The notes beneath the pieces were generated by a model. It was given only the letters and a program-made list of their open reading frames with translations, was not told the origin of the DNA and did not search any database. From contig JAQCEY010000003.1 of NCBI GenBank assembly GCA_027620075.1, positions 62,001-126,000 of the forward strand: a DNA stretch of 64,000 nucleotides, in the 5' to 3' direction. Origin of the DNA: Pseudomonadota bacterium (GTDB lineage Bacteria; Pseudomonadota; Alphaproteobacteria; Rickettsiales; UBA6187). This document shows, in pieces, positions 1-8,782 of this stretch (positions are counted from its first letter, which is position 1; each line of letters starts with the position of its first letter). The translations under genes and the position numbers were made by a program.

Positions 1-268
1 CTACTATTTATTGATGTTTCTCCCATATGAGCCTAAAAATGTAATAGTTTTAAACCTCATAATATCAACATTAAACCCAATTTCTTAACAAATAGTTACC
101 TGCCTTATATATTTTTTTATTTTTATTTATATATGGAATTCTCGTAAGATGCTTTTTACGTGTTTTTAGGCTAATTAATTAGATATTTAGCTTTATTTTG
201 CTTTTAAAAGAATTTTGAAGTTGTTATAAAGATACAGGGGAAAACTATCTCAAACAGGGAAATTTTTA
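1..268. other. gene-free leader upstream of murC
   Basis: Very AT-rich sequence at the window edge with no open frame that looks coding. It probably carries the murC promoter, but I cannot fix a -35/-10 pair with confidence. An AGGGA element at 256-260 sits 8 bases before the murC ATG and serves as its ribosome binding site. Confidence 0.4.
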
Positions 269-1732
269 ATGAGACTAAGCAGCAAGACCATAAAACCATT
301 TTTAGGAAACGGCATAATTCACTTTATCGGAGTGGGCGGAATAGGAATGAGTGGTATTTGTGAGATACTGCATAATCTCGGCTATAACGTACAGGGCTCC
401 GATTCTGCCAATAACTCAAACGTGCAGAGATTAAAGTCCCTTGGAATAAAGGTTATAGTCGGTCAAAAAGAAGAGAATGTGGAAGATGCCGAGGTTATAG
501 TAAAATCATCGGCGATTAAGGATACCAACCCTGAAATAATAGCCGGCAGGGAAAGACGCATACCTATTATACAGCGTGCCGAGATGCTTGCCGAGATAAT
601 GCGTTTGAAATTATCTGTGGCAGTAGCCGGAACACACGGCAAGACAACCACCACTTCAATGGTGACTTCAATGTTTGATGCCGCTAACCTTGACCCTACC
701 GTTATTAACGGCGGTATTATAAATAGATACGGTACTAATGCACATTTAGGTGATGGCGACTGGTTGATTGCCGAGGCTGACGAATCTGACGGTACGTTCC
801 TGAAATTACCTGCCACTGTGGGCATTATAACCAATATCGACCCTGAGCATATGGAGCATTACGGCACTTTTGATGTTTTGAAAAAGTCTTTCCGTAATTT
901 CATTGAGAATTTACCGTTCTACGGGTTTGGTGTTTTGTGCAAGGATCACCCTGAAGTAAGTGCATTGGCAACTACGATAAAGGACAGGAAAGTAATTACA
1001 TACGGAATAGAAACGCAGGCTGATGTGAGGGCTGAAAATATCCGCATTGAAAAAGGCGGCAGCACGTATGATGTAGAAATATCCGATAAGCTAAAAGGCG
1101 GTTCCAGAAAAATAAAGAACATACACCTGCCTATGCCCGGACAGCACAATGTATTGAACTCACTAGCCGCTATATCTGTAGCTGCCGAGCTTGAGTTTGA
1201 TAATAAAACTATTTTGAACGGCTTTAGTAAATTTCAGGGAATCAAGAGGCGTTTTACCAAAACGGGTGAATATAACGGTATTACTATAATTGATGATTAC
1301 GGTCATCACCCCAAGGAGATTGCCGTAACTTTAAAAACGGCACAGGATACGGTTAAAGATACTAAAGGCAATGTTATTGCCGTAGTACAACCACACCGCT
1401 ATAGTCGTGTGAAAGACCTGTTTAGTGATTTTTGCTCATGCTTTGCATTTGCTGACGAGGTTATCGTAAGCGATATATATGAGGCAGGCGAAACCCCTAT
1501 TGAGGGCATTAACCGCGATTCTCTGGTGGACGGTATCAGGAAGTCTGGGCATAAGAACGTGGTTGCGTTAGAATCAAAAGATGAATTACCCCAAATAATA
1601 AAAAGGGACGCTAAATCAGGTGATGTTGTCGTATGCCTTGGTGCGGGAAGCATAAGCCTGTGGGCGAATGAACTTCCCGGTCAGCTTAAGGAGTTAAAGC
1701 CCGAATCTAATGGTGCAGCAATATCAGCATAA
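269..1732 (+). CDS. murC: UDP-N-acetylmuramate--L-alanine ligase
   Basis: MurC joins L-alanine to UDP-MurNAc using ATP, the first amino-acid addition to the peptidoglycan stem peptide, in the cytoplasm. The 487 residues match the family length. Visible motifs in order: the UDP-binding glycine-rich turn GVGGIGMSG (21-29), the ATP P-loop AGTHGKTTTTS (120-130), ADESDGT (170-176), NIDPEH (189-194) and the C-terminal Mur ligase domain with DDYGHHPKEI. The ATG is preceded by AGGGA at 8-base spacing. The 3' end overlaps the convergent uppP by 26 bases. Its presence, with murJ and uppP, shows that this organism makes murein. Confidence 0.97.
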   Translation: MRLSSKTIKPFLGNGIIHFIGVGGIGMSGICEILHNLGYNVQGSDSANNSNVQRLKSLGIKVIVGQKEENVEDAEVIVKSSAIKDTNPEIIAGRERRIPIIQRAEMLAEIMRLKLSVAVAGTHGKTTTTSMVTSMFDAANLDPTVINGGIINRYGTNAHLGDGDWLIAEADESDGTFLKLPATVGIITNIDPEHMEHYGTFDVLKKSFRNFIENLPFYGFGVLCKDHPEVSALATTIKDRKVITYGIETQADVRAENIRIEKGGSTYDVEISDKLKGGSRKIKNIHLPMPGQHNVLNSLAAISVAAELEFDNKTILNGFSKFQGIKRRFTKTGEYNGITIIDDYGHHPKEIAVTLKTAQDTVKDTKGNVIAVVQPHRYSRVKDLFSDFCSCFAFADEVIVSDIYEAGETPIEGINRDSLVDGIRKSGHKNVVALESKDELPQIIKRDAKSGDVVVCLGAGSISLWANELPGQLKELKPESNGAAISA

Positions 1733-2507
1733 TGGTTCCTAGCACTATCCTGTAATAGGCAAACGGCTTGAATCCGTGATTACTTATAAAATTTATTACG
1801 GTTCTCACTACTAAAAGGGCAGCAAAGAACGCAGCAAAGAAACCTATTGCAATTATTGCCACATTATCGAACGACAATATATCACGGTTTTTATAAAGGT
1901 CATATACGGTAGCACCCAGCATCGTCGGTATGGCTAGAAAAAACGAGAATTCCGTTGCGGTCTTCCTTTCTACCTTTAAAAGCAGCGAACCCATTATAGT
2001 AGCCCCGGAGCGGGAAGTTCCGGGAATCATGGCAAGTGCTTGTGCAAATCCTATCATGATAGCTGTTTTAAACGATATTTTCTCAATGGAGTCATATTTT
2101 GGTTTCGGAGCGGTTTTTTCTATAATAAGAATAAGTATCCCACCGACAATAAGACTGATAGATACAACCGTGGGCGAGAACAGAACTTCCTTAATAAAAC
2201 TATGGAACATAACCCCAAGTACCGCGGCAGGTAGAAACGCCAGAGTAATATTAAATGCGAACTTTTGAGCTTCCTTTTGTTTTGGCAGACCTATCAGCAC
2301 CTCGATAAGTTTTTTCCTGTAAAGCCAGCAAACGGCAAGAATAGCCCCAAGCTGTATGACTATTTCAAAAACCTTACCTTCGGGGCCTTTGAATTTCAGG
2401 ATATCAATTAACAGTATAAGGTGTCCCGTCGATGATACGGGGATAAATTCCGTTAATCCTTCAACAATACCGAGTAACAGTGCCAGTAATGCGATTTTTA
2501 TATCCAT
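1707..2507 (-). CDS. uppP: undecaprenyl-diphosphatase
   Basis: Integral membrane phosphatase (UppP/BacA family) that recycles undecaprenyl pyrophosphate to the monophosphate carrier used for peptidoglycan and other surface polymers. From the ATG at 2505-2507 it is 266 aa, the usual size. The signature VEGLTEFIPVSSTGH lies at residues 15-29 and the second motif PGTSRSGAT at 162-170; both line the active site in this family. I chose this start rather than one 30 bases upstream because the protein then opens with the conserved MDIK-type N terminus. It begins one base after the stop of the upstream exported protein, so the two are probably translationally coupled. Its 3' end runs 26 bases into murC on the other strand. 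Confidence 0.95.
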   Translation of the reverse strand: MDIKIALLALLLGIVEGLTEFIPVSSTGHLILLIDILKFKGPEGKVFEIVIQLGAILAVCWLYRKKLIEVLIGLPKQKEAQKFAFNITLAFLPAAVLGVMFHSFIKEVLFSPTVVSISLIVGGILILIIEKTAPKPKYDSIEKISFKTAIMIGFAQALAMIPGTSRSGATIMGSLLLKVERKTATEFSFFLAIPTMLGATVYDLYKNRDILSFDNVAIIAIGFFAAFFAALLVVRTVINFISNHGFKPFAYYRIVLGTIMLILLHH

Positions 2508-2508
2508 A

Positions 2509-2874
2509 TCAGCGAACGAAAATATGCACTTCGCCACTATCTACAAGTTCGCTGTCCTGAAATGTTATCCTGATTTTATCAGGTGCGATACCCGTTCTTC
2601 TTAAAATATCGACAACATCATTGCTATTTGCCACGGATTGAGCCTTGTATGCACGGTTATCCCTTGCACTATCTGTTTGCGGTACTATTGCTACTATGTC
2701 GAAAAAAACATCGGGCTTTGCGTCCAAAGCGGCATCCACAACTTTCTCAAGTGGCTTTTCATACCCCACTACCTCTTTATTAAAACGTATTATCATTGCG
2801 GCATCTTCAGCGTTAGCGACACTGCTGCAAAAAAGCAACATTATTGAAAAAAATATTGAACAGAAAGTTTTCAT
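2509..2874 (-). CDS. exported OmpA-like small protein
   Basis: From the ATG at 2872-2874 (TAGG six bases upstream) the protein has 121 aa: a clear Sec signal peptide ending near VANA, then about 100 periplasmic residues. The second half (AYKAQSVANSNDVVDILRRTG, then RI..., ending EVHIFVR) resembles the last helix and strand of OmpA-like peptidoglycan-binding domains, which typically show helix-G-x-x-x-D-R-I...EV.I.VR. The domain is shorter than a full OmpA domain, so the call rests on pattern only. It sits directly before uppP with a one-base gap, which would fit an envelope role. Start alternatives 21-27 bases upstream exist but lack a better ribosome binding site. Confidence 0.55.
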   Translation of the reverse strand: MKTFCSIFFSIMLLFCSSVANAEDAAMIIRFNKEVVGYEKPLEKVVDAALDAKPDVFFDIVAIVPQTDSARDNRAYKAQSVANSNDVVDILRRTGIAPDKIRITFQDSELVDSGEVHIFVR

Positions 2875-2998
2875 CTCAAACCTATTTTTATACATTATCA
2901 TGCTAACATATTGCTTAAATCAAATTGACGCAACATTTTTGAGAAAATCATTAAATTTTATTAATTTAAATTAATTGTGGTGCGTTGCACAAAGGGTG

Positions 2999-3027
2999 TT
3001 GACATATAGTTTTAGTAGATATATTTA
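2999..3027 (+). promoter_or_regulatory. candidate sigma-70 promoter of the phasin gene
   Basis: A perfect TTGACA at 2999-3004 is followed 15 bases later by TATATT (3020-3025), five of six matches to the -10 consensus. The spacing is short, but no other candidate this good lies upstream of the phasin gene, whose ATG is at 3069. Confidence 0.5.
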
Positions 3028-3068
3028 TGATGCTAGGCACTATTAATAAAAAATTAGGAGAAATTAAA

Positions 3069-3521
3069 ATGTCTAATAACAAAAACCCATTTGCGGATTT
3101 TCTTGCAGGATGTTCTACGTCTAACCCGTTTGCTGCGGAGTGTGACTGGGATAGCGTTGTAAATGCAGGTCGTCAAAATGCTAAAGCGTGGTCTGACGCT
3201 GCTAAAGCTGCTAGCGAAGGAATACAAGCTATTGCTCGTCGTCAAGCTGAAGTGGCTCAAAAATCAGTTGAAGAATTCTCTAAATTCTTTAAAGATGCTT
3301 CATCTACAAAAAACCCTGAAGAAGGCATTGCTAAACAAGTTGAGTTCACTAAATGCTCTCTTGAATCAGCTATTAAAAATTGTAATGAAATTTCTGAAAT
3401 AGCTTCTAAATCAAACAAAGAAGCTTCTGACATAATAAGCAAAAGAATTTCAAGTGCTTTGTCTGAAGTTGCTGCGAATGCTAACAGCTCTTCTAAGAAA
3501 AAAACTTCTGCTGCGGCGTAA
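3069..3521 (+). CDS. phasin family protein (Phasin_2 type)
   Basis: A 150-aa, almost wholly helical protein. Phasins coat polyhydroxyalkanoate granules; related small helical proteins occur in alphaproteobacteria without obvious granules. The core from about residue 25 to 130 shows the Phasin_2 pattern (ARRQAEVAQKSVEEFSKFF, then EEGIAKQVEFTKCSLESAI). The C-terminal tail is Ser/Lys/Ala-rich. I chose ATG 3069 because TTAGGAG stands 8 bases before it; an in-frame ATG at 3027 lies inside the promoter. It is a single-gene transcription unit with a strong promoter-like sequence before it and a near-perfect terminator after it, suggesting high expression. No PHA synthase is present in this window. 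Confidence 0.8.
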   Translation: MSNNKNPFADFLAGCSTSNPFAAECDWDSVVNAGRQNAKAWSDAAKAASEGIQAIARRQAEVAQKSVEEFSKFFKDASSTKNPEEGIAKQVEFTKCSLESAIKNCNEISEIASKSNKEASDIISKRISSALSEVAANANSSSKKKTSAAA

Positions 3522-3543
3522 GTAAAGTTTTTCTGATAAAATT

Positions 3544-3571
3544 AAGTCCTCTTTTTAGAGGACTTTTTTTT
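3544..3571 (+). terminator. rho-independent terminator of the phasin gene
   Basis: A 9-bp perfect stem (AAGTCCTCT at 3544-3552, AGAGGACTT at 3557-3565) closes a 4-base loop and runs into eight T residues. It is the clearest intrinsic terminator in the window. Confidence 0.92.
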
Positions 3572-3592
3572 ATTTACGATAGGGGTTTGCAT

Positions 3593-4147
3593 TTACCTAC
3601 TGCGACCGCCACCTCTTGGGCTACGAGGCGTTGCATTTGTTCCATCTGAGCTAAGTGATTGCTTATCTTCATCAAATGCATTGGAGCGTCTTATTTCTAT
3701 ATCGCTTCTCTGTCTACCGATGCGATTTCTGAATCCTCCCTGATCAGGATTAGGTATACATCACGCAAACCTCCTACACCTTCACGTATAGGTCTGTACT
3801 CCTCAACATCGGCCTCTTCTCCGCCTCTAAAAACAGATTGTGAATTGCCGCCTGTTGTATCTAAATCATTTGATTCATCAACCAGACCAATTATCTCTAA
3901 CCGCTCTGCTACGCTTCGTCCGGCCCAATCTTAGTGGTTCTAAATTAAATTCTTCAGCCCCACGATTCCTCGGCACTTGTGTTATTGCACTTGCCTCACT
4001 ATCACTTGATAAGCTTGCTAGGCTGCTGTCATCACTAAAAGTATTGGTATCAAAGCTCCCTACACTTATATCATCAAAATCCAACTCAATTTCATCATTC
4101 TCTAGTCTTAGAGAATATTCTTCACCTTTATTTTTTTTATCTGACAT
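3593..4147 (-). pseudogene. frameshifted acidic/Arg-tailed orphan protein
   Basis: Read from ATG 4145-4147, an open frame gives 89 aa, but two other frames continue the same low-complexity protein. Removing one base in the GGG at 3924-3926 (minus strand) joins frame 1 to a frame reading AGRSVAERLEIIGLVDES; adding one C at 3753-3754 joins that to a third frame reading PNPDQGGFRNRIGRQRSD and ending at TAA 3593-3595. The restored product has 184 aa, is acidic and Ser-rich in its first 60 residues (NDEIELDFDD, SDDSSLASLSSDSE), and ends in SPRGGGRSR. I recognise no domain. The two changes compensate, so only the middle third is out of frame. It could be a decayed gene or two sequencing errors; the reasons for preferring decay are given in the findings. 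Confidence 0.6.
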
Positions 4148-4185
4148 TGCCTAACTCCGGAACTAAAATCATTAATATTTTAATA

Positions 4186-4216
4186 TACCGCACTCGTATT
4201 TGTCAAATATGCGGTA
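4186..4216. repeat. inverted repeat between divergent genes
   Basis: TACCGCA (4186-4192) and TGCGGTA (4210-4216) are perfect 7-bp arms around 17 bases, lying between the orphan pseudogene and the decarboxylase gene. The symmetry and place suit an operator, but no regulator gene is adjacent. Confidence 0.35.
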
Positions 4217-4279
4217 CACAACCTACATAAAACTATCTTTAGTGAACAATGCCCAACCAAATAAGTTATAAACTTTCCA

Positions 4280-4308
4280 TTCAAACTAGGTCTTATCTGT
4301 GCTAGAAT
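4280..4308 (+). promoter_or_regulatory. candidate promoter of the 2-oxoacid decarboxylase gene
   Basis: TTCAAA (4280-4285), 17-base spacer, TAGAAT (4303-4308) preceded by TG one base before, an extended -10 arrangement. The start codon at 4340 has GAGGGGG about six bases upstream. Confidence 0.45.
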
Positions 4309-4339
4309 AAGTAGGTTCATAAGTAATGAGGGGGAAAGT

Positions 4340-6001
4340 ATGTCGGTAAAAAAACAAAAACTAGGCGAGTTCTTATTTGATTACCTTTATGAGCAAGGAA
4401 TAGAGAACGCTTTCGGTATTCCGGGTGATTTTGTTCTGCCTACGGTTCGTTACCTTGATAACTCCAAAATAAAATTATACACAATGACGCATGAGCCGTC
4501 CGTAGGCTTTGCTGCCGATTGCTATGCACGCTCTACAGGGTTAGGGCTTGCAATAATAACATACTGCGTGGGCGGGCTGAATATGTTGAACTCGATAGCC
4601 TGTGCCTACGCCGAAAAAAGCCCTGTTATAGTAATATCGGGAGGACCTTCCGCCAATGATAGGCAAAAAGACCCGATGATTCACCACAAGGTACGCACTT
4701 TTGATTCACAACGCCGTATCTATGAAGAGGTAACATGTGCCAATACTGTATTGCTTGATACCAAAAAAGCCGCCGAAGAGATAGTAAGGGTTGTGCAGGC
4801 AGTAAAAAAATATAGCCGTCCCGGTTATATTGAAGTACCTTTTGATGCGGTAGACACGGAGATAGAAATCCCCGATAATATTTTTCAAATTTCTGAGGCT
4901 CCACAAAGCGATAAGGATATATTAAAAGCCTGCATTGAAGAGATAACTCAAATAATAAACGCTGCCAAGCGTCCGGTTATAATTGCAGATATAGAGCTAC
5001 ACAGGCACAAACTTACCGACCTTGCCTCCGAGCTATCGAAAAAGCATAACATACCTATCGCCGCAACATTGATGGGAAAAAGCGTTGTACGTGAAGACAA
5101 CCCCTTATATCTGGGGGTATATAGCGGAGCGTTTTCAGAAGCCCACTGTCAGGAATATATTGATAATTCGGACTGTGTGATATTGCTGGGAGCTTTTTTG
5201 TCAGATGTACTGCTTGGTTTTTCATCGCAAAAATTATCCAGACAAAAATGCATAACCCTAAATACCGAAAAAGCATATGTAGGGCTGCATACATATGAGT
5301 ATTTACAATTAAAGGATATTCTAAAAGGACTTTTAAACGCAAAAATAGAACGCCGTAAGGACTTTAAGAATCCTAAACCTGTCAATAAATTCACAGGTCT
5401 TGAAAAAAACTCTTATGACGAGAAGATAGATGTTGAGTCTTTGTTTAACATTCTTTCAACTCATATTAAGAAAAATGATACGATCGTATGTGATACGGGT
5501 GATGCACTGATAGGTGCTATAGGCATTAAAACAGCCACTCGTAGCCATTTCTTTGCCGATGCCTATTACCTGTCTATGGGGTTTGCGGCTCCTGCTGCGA
5601 TAGGTGCTATGGTTGCAAATCCTGCCAGTAAATGTTTTGCCATTATCGGGGACGGAGCTTTCCAGATGACGGGTATGGAACTTTCAACCACGGCTAAATA
5701 TAAACTTGCTCCGGTTGTGATAGTTATAAATAATGACGGTTACGGAACGCAGCGTCATATTATAGACGGCGACTTTAACAATATAACCATGTGGAATTAC
5801 ACCAAAACTACCGAGCTGATAAATTACGGTAAATCGGTCAAAGTAACTACTAAAGGCGGTTTGGAAGAAGCGTTAAAAGAGGCAAGGAATTATAAAGAGC
5901 TATATTTTATCGAGGTAGTTGTACCACGTGATAATTGCAGTATCTACCTGCGTCAGATGGGAGAGGCTATAGGGAAGTTGAGAAATCCTGATAAAAGGTA
6001 G
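4340..6001 (+). CDS. ThDP-dependent 2-oxoacid decarboxylase (pyruvate/indolepyruvate decarboxylase family)
   Basis: A 553-aa enzyme of the PDC/IPDC/phenylpyruvate decarboxylase family, expected to convert a 2-oxo acid to aldehyde and CO2 in the cytoplasm. It has the cofactor-activating Glu (HE, residues 51-52), the paired active-site histidines of decarboxylases (IHH, 114-116) and the ThDP/Mg motif from GDG (437-439) to NN (464-465). The segment after it reads NNDGYGTQRHIIDG, where family members I know carry GYGTER; the position of the catalytic Glu is Gln471 here. The substrate cannot be told from sequence. It is a lone gene with its own promoter and a shared bidirectional terminator, facing tsf. 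A strong Shine-Dalgarno run fixes the start. Confidence 0.85.
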   Translation: MSVKKQKLGEFLFDYLYEQGIENAFGIPGDFVLPTVRYLDNSKIKLYTMTHEPSVGFAADCYARSTGLGLAIITYCVGGLNMLNSIACAYAEKSPVIVISGGPSANDRQKDPMIHHKVRTFDSQRRIYEEVTCANTVLLDTKKAAEEIVRVVQAVKKYSRPGYIEVPFDAVDTEIEIPDNIFQISEAPQSDKDILKACIEEITQIINAAKRPVIIADIELHRHKLTDLASELSKKHNIPIAATLMGKSVVREDNPLYLGVYSGAFSEAHCQEYIDNSDCVILLGAFLSDVLLGFSSQKLSRQKCITLNTEKAYVGLHTYEYLQLKDILKGLLNAKIERRKDFKNPKPVNKFTGLEKNSYDEKIDVESLFNILSTHIKKNDTIVCDTGDALIGAIGIKTATRSHFFADAYYLSMGFAAPAAIGAMVANPASKCFAIIGDGAFQMTGMELSTTAKYKLAPVVIVINNDGYGTQRHIIDGDFNNITMWNYTKTTELINYGKSVKVTTKGGLEEALKEARNYKELYFIEVVVPRDNCSIYLRQMGEAIGKLRNPDKR

Positions 6002-6003
6002 TA

Positions 6004-6034
6004 AAAAAAGCGAGCCACAAAGACCCGCTTTTTT
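6004..6034. terminator. bidirectional terminator between the decarboxylase gene and tsf
   Basis: AAAAAAGCG (6004-6012) and CGCTTTTTT (6026-6034) form a hairpin with A and T runs on either side, so it can stop transcripts from both converging genes. The G+C part of the stem is short. Confidence 0.75.
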
Positions 6035-6046
6035 ATAAATTACTAA

Positions 6047-6967
6047 CTATGCACCGGCTGCTTTAGCAACTTCGGCTGCAAAATCCTCTTCTTTTTTCTC
6101 AACGCCTTCACCAAGGGTAAGCCTTGCGTAACCGCTTATAGAAGTAGCACCGCCTATTTCTTTTTCAGCTTCTTTTAAAGCGTCTTTTACGGCAGTTTTA
6201 CCGTCTATAACGAATGCCTGCTCAACCAATACAACCTCGGCATAGAATTTGCGGATACGTCCCTCTATCATTTTAGCGATAACTTCATCAGGCTTGCCTG
6301 ATGCTCTTGCCTGCTCGGTAAGGATTTGACGCTCACGCTCAACCAATGATTCGTCAAGGTCAGCCACATTTAAAGCTTCAGGTTTCATAGCCGCAATATG
6401 CATAGCTACCTGACGGCAGAAATCACCGGCTTTATCGGCATCACCTTCGGTAGAGTAAGCAACGATAACGCCTACCTGACCTAAACCGTCAGCAATTTTA
6501 TTATGTATGTAGCTTATAACATTATCGCCTTGTACAGTGTCGATACGACGCAGGTCGATGTTCTCACCGATGCTACCGATAAGCTCTTTTATCTCGTCTT
6601 CAATAGAGTGAGATTTGCCCGGATAAGCAGCGGCCTTTAAAGATTCTATATCTTTAACGCCTTTTTCAAGAGCGGTTTGAGCGATATCTCTTGCAGCCTT
6701 TTGGAAGGTTTCATTCTTAGCGGCAAAGTCAGTTTCAATATTAAGCTCTACTATAACACCGTTTCCATTACCTTGTGCAACAGCAACAACACCTTCTGAC
6801 GCAGTACGTCCTGCTTTTTTACCTGCACTTGCTATACCTTTTTTACGCAGCCAGTCAACAGATGAATCTAAGTCACCGCCACACTCGGTTAGAGCTTTTT
6901 TACAATCCATCATGCCTGCACCTGTTTTCTCACGCAATTCTTTTACTAGAGCAGCAGTAATAGCCAT
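6047..6967 (-). CDS. tsf: translation elongation factor Ts
   Basis: EF-Ts recycles EF-Tu by exchanging GDP for GTP. At 306 aa it has the normal bacterial length. The N-terminal UBA-like domain starts ALVKELREKTGAGMMDCKKA, with the TDFAAKNE motif that contacts EF-Tu at about residues 79-86, followed by the two-part core domain. It follows rpsB in the usual order with a 108-base gap that contains a stem-loop. Confidence 0.97.
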   Translation of the reverse strand: MAITAALVKELREKTGAGMMDCKKALTECGGDLDSSVDWLRKKGIASAGKKAGRTASEGVVAVAQGNGNGVIVELNIETDFAAKNETFQKAARDIAQTALEKGVKDIESLKAAAYPGKSHSIEDEIKELIGSIGENIDLRRIDTVQGDNVISYIHNKIADGLGQVGVIVAYSTEGDADKAGDFCRQVAMHIAAMKPEALNVADLDESLVERERQILTEQARASGKPDEVIAKMIEGRIRKFYAEVVLVEQAFVIDGKTAVKDALKEAEKEIGGATSISGYARLTLGEGVEKKEEDFAAEVAKAAGA

Positions 6968-7022
6968 TTTTTACCTCATTATTTTTTAATTTGTAATATT
7001 GTCTATATTTTCAGGAAAGCCA

Positions 7023-7063
7023 ATTCCCTGAGCAATTTGTTTTAACAAACTAACTCAGGGAAT
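7023..7063 (-). promoter_or_regulatory. stem-loop in the rpsB-tsf intergenic region
   Basis: Perfect 10-bp arms ATTCCCTGAG (7023-7032) and CTCAGGGAAT (7054-7063) enclose a further small inverted repeat (TTTGTT/AACAAA). There is no T run next to it on the minus strand, so it looks more like a processing or attenuation element than a full terminator between the two genes. Confidence 0.5.
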
Positions 7064-7075
7064 GACAGCAATAAA

Positions 7076-8050
7076 TTATTTATCGGAAGCTGTTTTCTTT
7101 TCAGCGGGTTTGCCATCTGCTTTTTTAGCTTTTGCAGCAGGCTTCTTTTCCTCTTTAGCATCGGCTTTTTTTGCTTCAGGTTTCTTCTCTTCCTTTGCAG
7201 CGGTAGCTTTTTCGTCTTTTTTATCGCTAGCTTTTTGAGCCGCAGGTTTCTTATTATCTTTAGCCGCTGAAACTCTTTTAGAATTGTCGTTCTTCGGCAT
7301 AGGCAATATTTCCGCAGCTATATCGGCAGCAGAACCTATATCGACACCGGCACTACCCAAGCTTTCTTTTAGTCCGGCAAGTGCGGAATCGGCCACAAGT
7401 CTGCAATATAGTTTGATAGAGCGGATAGCGTCATCATTTCCCGGTATAGGGTAGTCAACACCGTCAGGACTTGCATTACTATCTACAACTGCAATAACGG
7501 GAACACCAAGCTTTTGGGCTTCTAGTAAAGCTAACGATTCTTTGTTTACGTCAATCACGAAAAGCAGGTCGGGCTTTCCGCCCATATCCATGATACCGCC
7601 AAGTGATAATCTTATTTTTTCAGCACGTCTTTGCAGGCTTAAAACTTCTTTCTTTTTAAGACCGGCTAAATTCCCTTCCAATTTTGCTTCGGTATCACGT
7701 AATGTTTTTATGGAACCTGAAACCGTTTTCCAGTTAGTAAGCATACCGCCCAACCATCTGTGGTTTACATAGTACTGACCGCAACGTTTTGCCTCTTCGG
7801 CAATTGATTCTGATGCTTGACGTTTAGTTCCTACAAAAAGAACACGTCCGTTTTTCCTTACAACTTCATGTACTTTCACTAAAGCCTGATGAAGCATAGG
7901 TGCGGTTTGTTGAAGGTCGATTATATGCGTACCGTTACGGCTTCCATATAGAAACGGAGCCATTTTAGGATTCCAACGCATTGTTCTGTGACCGTAGTGA
8001 ACTCCCGCTTCCAGTAGTTCACGCATAGTAAATTTAGGTAAAGCACTCAT
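7076..8050 (-). CDS. rpsB: 30S ribosomal protein S2 with long charged tail
   Basis: S2 sits on the back of the 30S subunit and is needed for S1 binding. The first 245 residues are canonical ([51 protein letters not shown]). Total length is 324 aa against about 240 in E. coli: residues from about 255 to the end are a Lys/Ala/Glu/Pro repeat tail with many EEKKP and AKKAD units. Charged tails on S2 are known in several alphaproteobacteria. The gene heads the rpsB-tsf unit. Confidence 0.97.
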   Translation of the reverse strand: MSALPKFTMRELLEAGVHYGHRTMRWNPKMAPFLYGSRNGTHIIDLQQTAPMLHQALVKVHEVVRKNGRVLFVGTKRQASESIAEEAKRCGQYYVNHRWLGGMLTNWKTVSGSIKTLRDTEAKLEGNLAGLKKKEVLSLQRRAEKIRLSLGGIMDMGGKPDLLFVIDVNKESLALLEAQKLGVPVIAVVDSNASPDGVDYPIPGNDDAIRSIKLYCRLVADSALAGLKESLGSAGVDIGSAADIAAEILPMPKNDNSKRVSAAKDNKKPAAQKASDKKDEKATAAKEEKKPEAKKADAKEEKKPAAKAKKADGKPAEKKTASDK

Positions 8051-8191
8051 ATTTATGTCCTTTCTTAGTTGTTGCCTCCGCAGGAAAAATCCATTATCAA
8101 CAAAATAACGGACACCAAAAAAATTCCCACGTGTGAATTAAAAAAATTTCAGGAAGTCTATATACAGCATAAAATCAGTATATGCAAGGGT

Positions 8192-8782
8192 TTATTTACC
8201 CCAAAGCTCTTCTACACGCTTGTCACGTCCGCAGCTATAGCGGTAATATTTGTAACGAACAGGGTTTTTCTTATAATAATTCTGATGATATTCTTCTGCC
8301 GGATAGAACTCGGAAGCTTCGGTTATCTTTGTAACTATTTTAGAGGGCAGGACACCCGAATCATCTATTTGCTTTCTTGTTTCTTCGGCAATTTGTTTTT
8401 GCTCTTCATTATGGTAAAAAACTTCAGAGCGGTATTGAGGCCCTATATCGCAGAACTGTCCTCTGGCATTTAGCGGGTCTATACTTCTCCAGAACTTATC
8501 CATTATTCGGCGGTAAGTTATTATATTTGCATCAAATACTATCTGCACAGCCTCAACATGCCCCGTAGCTCCTGATGAAACCTGCTCATATGTGGGGTTA
8601 GGCTCGCTACCTCCGGTATATCCGGAAGTTACCGATATAATCCCGCCTATTTTTTCAAAATCACTTTCTATACACCAGAAGCAGCCTCCTGCTAAAGTTG
8701 CAGTTTCGTTTTTTGCGTTAGCGTTAGCCATAGTTATTACCGTTGTTATTAATATTGTTATTAAAAATTTTTTCACTTTCAT
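8192..8782 (-). CDS. msrA: peptide methionine-S-sulfoxide reductase MsrA, exported
   Basis: MsrA reduces the S epimer of methionine sulfoxide in proteins. The catalytic motif GCFWC is at residues 33-37 with the nucleophilic Cys34; the substrate pocket residues in the segment CDIGPQYRSEVF and a C-terminal Cys for recycling (YSCGRD) are present. A Sec signal peptide (about 1-23, cleavage near ANA) predicts a periplasmic form, unlike the cytoplasmic E. coli enzyme. Its ATG overlaps the msrB stop by four bases (ATGA), so it is co-translated in the DUF1223-msrB-msrA operon. Confidence 0.93.
   Translation of the reverse strand: MKVKKFLITILITTVITMANANAKNETATLAGGCFWCIESDFEKIGGIISVTSGYTGGSEPNPTYEQVSSGATGHVEAVQIVFDANIITYRRIMDKFWRSIDPLNARGQFCDIGPQYRSEVFYHNEEQKQIAEETRKQIDDSGVLPSKIVTKITEASEFYPAEEYHQNYYKKNPVRYKYYRYSCGRDKRVEELWGK

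Noticed and set aside
2040..2604. Plus-strand frames opposite uppP and the OmpA-like gene
   Set aside because: They are shadows: the minus-strand frames carry conserved motifs and ribosome binding sites.
7076..7290. Repetitive EEKKP/AKKAD codons as a possible tandem repeat or CRISPR-like array
   Set aside because: It is the in-frame charged tail of ribosomal protein S2; there are no spacers.
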